Shown here in pieces: positions 7,601 through 13,818 of a stretch of DNA of 51,743 nucleotides. This DNA is from Seleniivibrio woodruffii. GTDB taxonomy: Bacteria > Chrysiogenota > Deferribacteres > Deferribacterales > Geovibrionaceae. The stretch is taken from positions 1-51,743 of the forward strand of contig NZ_JAJUIS010000010.1 in the NCBI RefSeq assembly GCF_029267515.1. The letters are read 5' to 3'. The notes under the pieces are model-generated. The model did no database searches. It had not been told where the DNA came from and saw only the letters and a program-made list of their open reading frames with translations. Each line of letters starts with the position of its first letter. Position 1 is the stretch's first letter. The translations under genes and the position numbers were made by a program.

Positions 7601-7732
7601 TATATCAACCTTGCGAAAGAGCCTGTGATTCTGGAAAGCATAAACGGAACGATAGAGCAATTCGGCGGAGAACCCCTTAAACAGCCGCGGCGCGGCAGAG
7701 CGAAAGAAGCGCCGTACACTCCGAGAATATAA
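4598..7732 (+). CDS. Large beta-rich protein with helical membrane-active-like C-terminal region (1044 aa)
   Basis: I do not recognise a characterised family; it may belong to a group of large uncharacterised proteins I recall as DUF6603, which I cannot verify. Residues about 1-620 are beta-rich with alternating hydrophobic strands and repeated Ser/Gly turns (for example LGGIIISLGFDKGITVGMSASLYIRKL split by short loops). About 635-690 is a coiled coil (ERINRAIEKLRANIDGAKRS). About 700-760 is a long Ala/Ile-rich hydrophobic helical stretch (AIGTATAALQIAKAAVSFAG). About 860-960 is again helical, and the tail is basic and probably disordered (AGRRAKKSG, QPRRGRAKE). Coiled coil plus hydrophobic helices recalls ClyA/Xax-type alpha pore-formers, but only in overall pattern. 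There is no signal peptide. The start at 4598 overlaps the upstream stop. Confidence 0.7.
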   Translation: MPEKKPSIMLGIKGAVCGLPLQAGFINDNGHIYWYGKASLQNDSVAGLFNFVGGGIGDSIVKNCPSAVSPIHCDIDVFSNRNGNGFRLDTDSLFISGLKSGGDSAILLKLNDSGTSGKLAEIIGTIRKNLSVSDFYVMFRSGKSITLPALCGSASNEKIPEPADSYNVILSGRFVFGQGSVVSSAFKEIFGIEQLSLFLGADTDKGAFACTLAIPDKDGQYVSVKDMYISAGFAAGLSFTMSGTFQIKADMLKGLYFRTASSFSPGSFMISGEMISAEPVKLADWISLGGIIISLGFDKGITVGMSASLYIRKLSMFSAVMLECAGSAVNPLLLCAAVNKLSIPDLFVNLTGTDVEAVHTLDFIQINSFSLTTSDSRFDTSKVDAKDAEYIAKQFAETVPDKTLALSAGSLKVQKSGEDYSLTDTSRMRLYTITKDGKILLNAQFYFSDIIGEKQFGSYKISAGIFLCGVVSIFDIKFALLISYRPNDGLTAFAKIDAFDLKIGGFSICKVSGSKGKSDLITLPADSVVKQFSQDAQDGVVFFLSAGKKDVQFYFDGRIELLNGLITAEARLMYIQRNISLYASVNFLGVFKATVKIEASYANFSNAFFSLYILIDTSGLEDMLKGVTERINRAIEKLRANIDGAKRSLDSAQQNVDSLYQQINYMNSLIDGCRNAISNAHWWEKAFVAIAKGLEIAGYEIAKAGIYVAIGTATAALQIAKAAVSFAGALSEEVLKLVNNVINAAASLLVIKKMEIEAMVSGSQQTFRAAVTFRAIGHEYTAQISFGHGTSADQFKNNATGSMNGQMEGDLNRLENGQSSGRMKKDVFELPTHEEMVASIQNAMNLLQNSGQMMSSMIDGYKDEFGEDFSRFQELQRSFADTLSQVKQSLAATTDAVEIDSLKNTVDAMNNLTSGEHNLTDENVSEINDASEAFKNVSELHGLVSSAISTVNGVIAETDRKEKPAGRRAKKSGEPSKDMNAFMQKLAKEVNTRFYTPQDTGYINLAKEPVILESINGTIEQFGGEPLKQPRRGRAKEAPYTPRI

Positions 7733-7751
7733 TTACAGGAGGCAGATTATT

Positions 7752-8459
7752 ATGATAGGCATAACAACTGATGGCGAATACACCCAGTTTGACAATCCCA
7801 GAGATTTCTATGACAGCACAGTGCGCGCGTTTTCAGGCGGCAACGGACGGGCGATATGCCACAGGTTCAGCTATTACAACATTGAAAAAGCGTTGTGTTA
7901 TAACCTGGATACTAAGAACACGGATGCAATTAAATCTCTGTTTTCGATAGTAACGGATAATGATGAGGCTCTGACGAACGAACTGTATGAAAAAATGAAG
8001 ATGTTGGAACAAAACAACTATACGAACGTTATACTTCTGAATACGGTACTCGGTATACTCAATAATGCCCCCGCAAATCTGAAAACAGGTGACGCAAGCT
8101 GGAACAGCTCTCTGGGAAACGCTTTCGACCCTCTCCAGTGGATTTACAAAGAAGATGACGGGATTATAAAATATGATGCTAAATTCAAACTTAACGAGGA
8201 ACTATGTCTACCGGAAGACGGTTTCTATCTTACTGACGAAAGAGATGGCAGAATGCTTCACAGGCTTATCAATGAGGTTCCAACCTACGACGAAGACTGC
8301 ATAAGCATCTACACAGCAAGAAGAGATAATGACGACAGTCCGTTCATATACTGCTCATCAAATAAAATAAAATTTGTACCGACAGATAACTCCTATGCCT
8401 CCAGCGAAAAAATATTCTATCTCTTTGAAGAAAAATGGTACCCATTTTCAGGGGATTAG
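7752..8459 (+). CDS. Unknown 235-aa protein of the patatin module
   Basis: Begins MIGITTDGEYTQFDNPRDFYD after AGGAGG, 20 nt behind the large gene, and ends 10 nt before the second patatin. It is acidic and aromatic-rich, without signal peptide or transmembrane segments. A helical stretch (ALTNELYEKMKMLEQNNYTNVILLNTVLGIL) occupies about 77-110. The second half is full of Asp, Glu, Tyr and Trp (ALQ-free loops such as YKEDDGIIKYDAKF). I see no catalytic motif. By position it could be a chaperone, immunity or adaptor component; this is inference. Confidence 0.65.
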   Translation: MIGITTDGEYTQFDNPRDFYDSTVRAFSGGNGRAICHRFSYYNIEKALCYNLDTKNTDAIKSLFSIVTDNDEALTNELYEKMKMLEQNNYTNVILLNTVLGILNNAPANLKTGDASWNSSLGNAFDPLQWIYKEDDGIIKYDAKFKLNEELCLPEDGFYLTDERDGRMLHRLINEVPTYDEDCISIYTARRDNDDSPFIYCSSNKIKFVPTDNSYASSEKIFYLFEEKWYPFSGD

Positions 8460-8468
8460 GGAGCGGAC

Positions 8469-9566
8469 ATGAGCAATACAACCACTTTAAACAACGTAGG
8501 GCTGTCGCTGTCAGGCGGCGGTGTGCGGGCATTGGCATTTCATGCGGGACTGCTGAAATTTCTGGCAGAGAACAACCTCATGGAGAAGGTTACAAACGTA
8601 TCCTCCGTTTCCGGCGGCAGCCTTTTCACGGGACTGGTCTTCCATTACGCGAAGAACAAGTGGGCGGGCGATACAGAATACCTGAACAGTGTCCTGCCGC
8701 AGATAAGAAAACTCATTACCACTACCTCTCTGCAAAAAAGCAGCATGGCGGCACTCATTAAACCTTCGAACTGGAAAAATATCCTGAACAGAGGCGCGGT
8801 GATAGCCCAGACCATAGAATCACTTTGGGGTATAAAATCCCGCCTTTCAGACCTCCCGCAGGCTCCTGTCTGGACAATCAACGGCACAAACGGGGAGAAC
8901 GGGCGCAGGTTCAGGTTTAAAAACGGGACAATGGGCGACTATAAAACCGGATATGCCGCCGCAGGCAGCTTTAAAACTGCAACGGCAATGGCGGTGTCGG
9001 CTGCCTTTCCCATAGGCATCGGTCCCGTTGAGATAGAAACGGAAAAATATATCTGGGAGCGTGAAACCGGCTGGGAAACAGGTAAAACCGAGCGCGTTTA
9101 TCCTCCTTATACCAAGATGCACATATACGACGGCGGGCTTTATGACAACCTTGGCACTGAGGCATTTTTTGACATAGGCAGGCAGTGCATCAAGTCCAGC
9201 GCAAAAAACCTCGATTTCATGATAGTTTCCGATGCAGGAACGCCTTTCGATGACAAGCCTGTTCCGAACCCGCTTTCATTCGGACGGGCGAGTAATCTTG
9301 TAAACATACTGATGGATCAGGACAGGTCATTAAGGGTGCGCTCGTTCCAGAATTTTTTCATAAACAATCGCGGGTCTGGCATGTATATATCAATGGGCGA
9401 CGACCTGCTTAGTAATGTCGAACTGCACGAAGCGGGTCTTTCCACAGACGAGATAAACACGGCGAGGAATTACCCAACCACGCTTGAAATCATGAAAGAG
9501 AAGGATTTCGATGCGCTTGTGAAATACGGATGCGCGGCGGCGGGTCTCAGCTTAAAAAACAATTAA
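8469..9566 (+). CDS. Patatin-like phospholipase, copy 2
   Basis: A 365-residue patatin hydrolase with SGGGVR (15-20), nucleophile elbow S-V-S48-G-G and catalytic DGG near 221. The numbering is almost identical to the paralogue at 2835-3932. It sits last in the module, 10 nt behind the 235-aa gene, with GGGAG before the ATG. A strong hairpin follows at 9572-9591, marking the end of the operon. Compared with copy 1, the segment after FPIGIGPVEI is slightly longer and more basic or aromatic (ERETGWETGKTERVY). The two copies may have diverged in substrate or partner. Confidence 0.9.
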   Translation: MSNTTTLNNVGLSLSGGGVRALAFHAGLLKFLAENNLMEKVTNVSSVSGGSLFTGLVFHYAKNKWAGDTEYLNSVLPQIRKLITTTSLQKSSMAALIKPSNWKNILNRGAVIAQTIESLWGIKSRLSDLPQAPVWTINGTNGENGRRFRFKNGTMGDYKTGYAAAGSFKTATAMAVSAAFPIGIGPVEIETEKYIWERETGWETGKTERVYPPYTKMHIYDGGLYDNLGTEAFFDIGRQCIKSSAKNLDFMIVSDAGTPFDDKPVPNPLSFGRASNLVNILMDQDRSLRVRSFQNFFINNRGSGMYISMGDDLLSNVELHEAGLSTDEINTARNYPTTLEIMKEKDFDALVKYGCAAAGLSLKNN

Positions 9567-9571
9567 ACTCA

Positions 9572-9591
9572 GGCGGAGGGCTTCCTCCGCC
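9572..9591 (+). terminator. Hairpin terminator between converging genes
   Basis: GGCGGAGG and CCTCCGCC form a perfect 8-bp stem with loop GCTT. A T-run (ATTTTTT) follows 11 nt later on the plus strand. It separates the patatin operon from the convergent methyltransferase gene. Confidence 0.75.
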
Positions 9592-9599
9592 CGATTCAT

Positions 9600-10370
9600 C
9601 TATTTTTTATAAACGATAAGCTCCAAACGGGCGCTTATTTTGAAGCGTACAATTCCGTTCTCGTCGGTGAACCTTTGCAGTTCCTTTTCGATATCGTTTT
9701 GCAGGGCGAACACCTCGCTTATCTCAAGCTCGTCCTGACAATATGAAACTGCCTCTTCAAAAGGCATTGTCTTGTTCCGTATCTCGTCAAAAATCTCGGA
9801 ATAATAAGCTATGCCTCTGTCGTCCAGCCATTTGCGCATATTCTGCGAATTGTTGAACACGCGCGGTTTTACCTGACTCTTTCCGGCGATGTACTTTATG
9901 GGTTCAACATCCCTTTTTCCGCCCCAGCCAAGATATATGACAGCCTCCCTTGCGCTGTCGCGCACCTTCTGATAGTCCTCCGCGAGCTGCACGGCAGGTG
10001 TCATTGTGGACACGGCAATGTCCCATTGCTTTCCTCCGGTGTCGAAAGTATCCCAAGGACTTATGATTGTTTCTATGTTTTGGCAGCCCTCCGCCGCAGC
10101 GTCCTGCTCAAGCACAGAGAGCATCTCCTGTGATATGTCAATACCTGTGACACTGCCCGCCTCTTTCGCAATGCGGATGGTATAAACGCCTGTTCCGCAG
10201 CCGACATCAAGGATACTCTTTCCGCTGAAATCAATCCCAGCTTTTTTCATGGAATTTACGATACGCGCCTCAATAACGTCTTCGCTGCTCTTATATCTGG
10301 GATACGAACCCGATTTTTTCTTCCATCTGTCCAGCATATATTTGTGGTCTCTGCCGTTCCCTCTTGCCAT
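9600..10370 (-). CDS. SAM-dependent methyltransferase (class I)
   Basis: A 256-residue methyltransferase. Motif I is ILDVGCGTGVYT (about 53-64), followed by the acidic end of strand 2 (VTGIDIS) and a motif IV-like WDIAVSTMT. The family includes UbiE/BioC-like small-molecule methyltransferases, and the substrate is not deducible. The ATG at 10370 is chosen because GGAGG lies 5 nt upstream; the ATG at 10391 has no site. The C-terminal half (EIRNKTMPFEEAVSYCQDEL) is probably the substrate-binding part. It converges on the patatin operon. Confidence 0.8.
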   Translation of the reverse strand: MARGNGRDHKYMLDRWKKKSGSYPRYKSSEDVIEARIVNSMKKAGIDFSGKSILDVGCGTGVYTIRIAKEAGSVTGIDISQEMLSVLEQDAAAEGCQNIETIISPWDTFDTGGKQWDIAVSTMTPAVQLAEDYQKVRDSAREAVIYLGWGGKRDVEPIKYIAGKSQVKPRVFNNSQNMRKWLDDRGIAYYSEIFDEIRNKTMPFEEAVSYCQDELEISEVFALQNDIEKELQRFTDENGIVRFKISARLELIVYKK

Positions 10371-10471
10371 GGCACCCTCCCTGCATTTCAATTATATGAC
10401 ATAATTACATGCACCTGCAAAAAATTAAAGACAAAAATTCCTTCCGTTTAACTGTAATAAACGTTTCATTA

Positions 10472-10531
10472 TTAATGCGTTATTCAATATCAAAATTATG
10501 CGGCAGCAAATAAAGGTTAACACGTTATTCA
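10472..10531. repeat. Direct repeat TTAAnnCGTTATTCA upstream of the membrane-NTPase gene
   Basis: TTAATGCGTTATTCA (10472-10486) and TTAACACGTTATTCA (10517-10531) differ at two positions and lie 45 bp apart. A third CGTTATTG core lies at 10597-10604, downstream of the -10. They could be binding sites for a regulator acting on the promoter at 10556-10585. Confidence 0.45.
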
Positions 10532-10555
10532 CCCGTTAGCGCATTATTAACAATA

Positions 10556-10585
10556 TTGACACCGTTAATCTTTGTAATCTATAAG
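10556..10585 (+). promoter_or_regulatory. Sigma-70 promoter for the membrane-NTPase gene
   Basis: A consensus TTGACA (10556-10561) is separated by 18 nt from TATAAG (10580-10585). Transcription would start near 10592, 45 nt before the ATG. Confidence 0.7.
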
Positions 10586-10636
10586 TTTATCAGAAGCGTT
10601 ATTGTATTTATTATATAACGTATCAGGGAAGGTTCC

Positions 10637-12256
10637 ATGTCAAAAATAACCAACGTCTCATCAGCCTCAAAATGGGAAAAAGGTGCTGTTGCAGGCGGCA
10701 TATGGGGCACGTCTGAAATGTCTCTCGGCTCTGTTCTGCACAACATGCGTATTCCCATGAAAGGCTACATACTTACGTTCATCGCAATCACCCTTATGTC
10801 CGGCATAAACATCAGGTGGCGGCAGAAAGGTCTTTTCTACAGAGCGGGGCTTTCTTCCGCACTCCTTAAACTGTTTTCCCCAAGCCCGAACCTTATAGTT
10901 CCGGCAATCGCCATAACAATTGAGGGGTTCCTAATGGAGCTTGGCGCACGCATAGGCGGAAACAACCCTATAGGCTATGCCATCGGAGGCGGGTTTGCGC
11001 TGATATGGACGATACTTCATAAATTTTTCAGAGCCTTTATGATGTTCGGTCCCAACATCTATATCCTTTACGAGCAGTTCTTCGAAGGCACTGTGGGACT
11101 TGCAGGGCTCAAACACATCGACCCGATATGGGGCATAGCTGCTCTTATTGCCATATATTTCATCTGCGGAGTCATAGCCTCTGCTATCGGCTCATTCATA
11201 GGGCACAATCTGGAAACCAACATCAGAACAATCACATACACAGAAAACGTTCCGTCGTTCAAACCGGAAAAGCAGAAAGCGGCAGCACCATCAAACTTCA
11301 AACCGTCGCTGGTATGGATGTTCTTTGCTGTGCTGGCGATGCTGGTCGGTCTTATTTTCATGCATTCGTATCCCTCTGTGATACCCTTTCTGGGAATCTA
11401 TTTCATCTTCGCTGCAATACGCTATTCAAAATCGCTTAAAAGGATGCTTAATCCTAAATTTTATATCCCCGTGCTGATAGTCTCATTCCTTTCCGGCGCT
11501 TTCATCTATGCCGGAGACAAAGGGATGCTCAGCCCCAAAGCCATATCAGGCGGTCTGGCAATGGTTTTCAGGGCGTGCCTCATGACCATAGCTGTTAACG
11601 GCATACTGAACGAATTTAAACATCCGCGCATAGCCGCAGCAATACGCAGAAAGTACGGCGACAGGATGGACAAAACCGTTGCGACCGCATGGGAGACAAA
11701 CCGCGCCGTCGGCTCCGTGGTAACAGGCAAAGATATCCGTACAAAACCAATGAGCGCAGTAAAGCAGTTACTGATAACCGCCGACAATATGCTGGACGAC
11801 GTTAAAGCGAACGTGACACTAGTTACGGGCGCTGTTGATGCCGGAAAAACAACGTTCATGGCAGCAGAGGCGGACAGGCTGAAACAGGATTTCCGGGTAT
11901 GCGGATTCATCTGCCGCGCAAACGTTTATGCGGAGAGGAAGGACGATTACAGACTCACCGACCTGGTTACGGCAGAGGAAATACCCTTCTGCAAACGCAA
12001 TGCGGAGGGTACTTTTGACTTTTCAGACGATGCCGTAAAAATATTCGAAGAAAAGGTGCTGAAAGACTCGGAAAACGCGGATTACGTTTTCATAGACGAA
12101 GCCGGAAAACTTGAAATAAACGGCGAAGGCTGGAACGCGCTGATAACTGAGCTTCTGCGCAGAAGGATAACGATTGTCATAGCCGTGCGTGATACGTTCG
12201 TGGATGAGTTTCTGGACACCTTCGCAATCAAACGCGCAAATATAATAAAAAGATGA
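10637..12256 (+). CDS. Multi-pass membrane protein fused to a THEP1-like NTPase
   Basis: A 539-residue protein. The first about 330 residues contain around seven hydrophobic segments (for example GYILTFIAITLMSGI, YAIGGGFALIWTILH, IAALIAIYFICGVIASAIGS, VWMFFAVLAMLVGLIF). They resemble the integral membrane parts of small-solute uptake systems. Residues about 390-539 form a P-loop NTPase: Walker A GAVDAGKTT (near 395-403), Walker B YVFIDEAGKLE, and an Arg-rich sensor region (ELLRRRITIVIAVRD). VFIDE.GKLE is the hallmark of the THEP1/DUF265 nucleotide phosphatase group. A membrane part fused to a THEP1-like ATPase suggests energised or NTP-regulated transport, possibly of a metal or cofactor, but the substrate is unknown. 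It has its own consensus promoter. Confidence 0.7.
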   Translation: MSKITNVSSASKWEKGAVAGGIWGTSEMSLGSVLHNMRIPMKGYILTFIAITLMSGINIRWRQKGLFYRAGLSSALLKLFSPSPNLIVPAIAITIEGFLMELGARIGGNNPIGYAIGGGFALIWTILHKFFRAFMMFGPNIYILYEQFFEGTVGLAGLKHIDPIWGIAALIAIYFICGVIASAIGSFIGHNLETNIRTITYTENVPSFKPEKQKAAAPSNFKPSLVWMFFAVLAMLVGLIFMHSYPSVIPFLGIYFIFAAIRYSKSLKRMLNPKFYIPVLIVSFLSGAFIYAGDKGMLSPKAISGGLAMVFRACLMTIAVNGILNEFKHPRIAAAIRRKYGDRMDKTVATAWETNRAVGSVVTGKDIRTKPMSAVKQLLITADNMLDDVKANVTLVTGAVDAGKTTFMAAEADRLKQDFRVCGFICRANVYAERKDDYRLTDLVTAEEIPFCKRNAEGTFDFSDDAVKIFEEKVLKDSENADYVFIDEAGKLEINGEGWNALITELLRRRITIVIAVRDTFVDEFLDTFAIKRANIIKR

Positions 12257-12288
12257 TAAAGACCACCTCGTTCTATATTTGCTTGGGC

Positions 12289-13449
12289 TTATGTTCGTTC
12301 TGCACGCCTTCGAGAAAAAAACGCAAAAAAGACTATTCCGCAGGACAGAATAACGCCTGCAAAACCGTACATCACCTCGAAACCAAGCCATCCGCCGATG
12401 ATGCCGAGCACTATTGCGCCCGTGGTTATCCCCACGTCCATGAAAGACGTAAAGAATGCCAGCGCACCTGCCCTCTCCTGCGGCTCAGTCTTGTCCACAA
12501 CGTATGCCGTAAGCGCGGGCATAAAAGCACCGAAACCAAGCCCGAAAAGCGCGCCGATGAAAGCCAGCATATACAGGTTTGACAGAAACGGCAGACAGAA
12601 GGTGGCGACAGCAAGTACCGACAAAAACGGCAGAACAACTTTTCTGCGCCCATAGATATCTGAAAGTTTACCCGCCGCAACTCTGCTCAGCAGCGTAAAG
12701 ACAGCATAAACCGTAAAAAATATGCCGAAATCAGCCATACCTTTCTCCGGAGCATAGACCGGAAGGAACGTTATAACGGTGCCATAGACGGTTGAAGCGC
12801 TGAAAAAGGTGACGGATGCCGCCAGAACAGGCGGTTTCAGCCCGGCTTCAAATATCCCTTTTTTCTGCACGCCGTGGGTCTCCGGTCTGCGGTCGTCTAT
12901 AAGCAAAAGCGAAAGAAAGGACAAGGCCGCCGTTATGGCGGACAGTGAGAACAGATAATTAAAATCATGGGTGATGGTGATTATACGGCTGCCCCATGCG
13001 GGAAAAAGCGCCATTGCAAAAACGTTGGCAACGCCGTACACACCCATAACCTCGCCTCTGCGCTGTATGGGCGCGAGGTCGGCAACGTAGGCATATGCCG
13101 CGGCAAGATAACACCCGTGGGCAACGCCGTGAAAAAGACGTATGATATAAAGATGCGATATTCCGCCCGCATGTGAATATAGAACAAACAGGAGCGCAAA
13201 CATGCCGGAACCAGCCAGAAGAAACTTTTTTCGCCCGTATCCGTCGGCGAGCTTACCGAAATATGGTCGCAGAATAACGGAGGTAAGCGTGAAAAAACCG
13301 ACTACAGCTCCAATCTGCCCTGCCGAACCGCCGATATGGTGAACAAACTGCGGAATAGTTGGCAAAAGAAAATAAAAACTGCCGAAATAAAGAAAGCCCG
13401 AAACGCAAATGAGCACAAAATTCTTTGAATAAAGTTTAAAATCGTCCAT
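12289..13449 (-). CDS. Major facilitator superfamily transporter
   Basis: A 386-residue, 12-segment MFS protein. The signature loop between helices 2 and 3 reads GKLADGYGRKK, and its copy in the second half reads GKLSDIYGRRK. Both are the conserved motif A of drug/H+ antiporters. It probably exports small toxic compounds or metabolites by proton antiport across the inner membrane. The ATG at 13449 has AAGGGG 6 nt upstream; the in-frame TTG at 13470 lies in the operator and is unlikely. It converges on the membrane-NTPase gene with a 32-nt gap. A palindrome over the promoter suggests local repression. Confidence 0.85.
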   Translation of the reverse strand: MDDFKLYSKNFVLICVSGFLYFGSFYFLLPTIPQFVHHIGGSAGQIGAVVGFFTLTSVILRPYFGKLADGYGRKKFLLAGSGMFALLFVLYSHAGGISHLYIIRLFHGVAHGCYLAAAYAYVADLAPIQRRGEVMGVYGVANVFAMALFPAWGSRIITITHDFNYLFSLSAITAALSFLSLLLIDDRRPETHGVQKKGIFEAGLKPPVLAASVTFFSASTVYGTVITFLPVYAPEKGMADFGIFFTVYAVFTLLSRVAAGKLSDIYGRRKVVLPFLSVLAVATFCLPFLSNLYMLAFIGALFGLGFGAFMPALTAYVVDKTEPQERAGALAFFTSFMDVGITTGAIVLGIIGGWLGFEVMYGFAGVILSCGIVFFAFFSRRRAERT

Positions 13450-13469
13450 CCCTGCCCCTTTGGGTTCCA

Positions 13470-13484
13470 ATACTTAATAAGTAT
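13470..13484. promoter_or_regulatory. Operator-like palindrome ATACTT-AAT-AAGTAT
   Basis: A perfect 6-bp inverted repeat with a 3-nt centre overlaps the -10 and start region of the MFS promoter. This is the geometry expected for a dimeric repressor (TetR/MarR type). No such repressor gene is adjacent. Confidence 0.5.
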
Positions 13485-13507
13485 ATTTGCTTAACAGGAA
13501 TTGTCAA
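13480..13507 (-). promoter_or_regulatory. Sigma-70 promoter of the MFS gene
   Basis: On the minus strand a consensus TTGACA (13507-13502), a 16-nt spacer and TATACT (13485-13480). Transcription would start near 13473, about 24 nt before the ATG at 13449. Confidence 0.7.
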
Positions 13508-13818
13508 AAGATTAATCACAAGAAAAATATCATCCTGTTTAATAGAAATATTGAATTTTTGTATAATTGCTTGCATTTATGAATTAACATATTTCACATA
13601 AATATTATTTATTCTCTATTTTACAATAAATTATAAATAATAAACATTCATCTGAAAAAATGAAATAAACACAGGAAATATCACAGCAATACAATTATGT
13701 TTAACTTACGGCATATACCGTTATGCCTGATATAAAAATCAGAATCACCCTCGTTTCTCCGGAAACTGAAAGTTGAAAAACGGATACGATTTCTGTTATC
13801 CTGTTTTCAGAGGCAAAA
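13508..13818. other. AT-rich spacer upstream of the PAS-LuxR regulator
   Basis: About 310 bases without a gene, very AT-rich up to about 13700. A small hairpin GGCATA-TACCGT-TATGCC lies near 13710-13727. TTGAAA followed 17 nt later by TTATCC (around 13773-13801) could be a weak promoter for the regulator. I see no ORF or RNA gene here. Confidence 0.35.

Noticed and set aside
12253-12582. Plus-strand 109-aa frame over the MFS gene end
   Set aside because: It is antisense to the transporter, Cys/His/Arg-rich by chance, and has no ribosome site.
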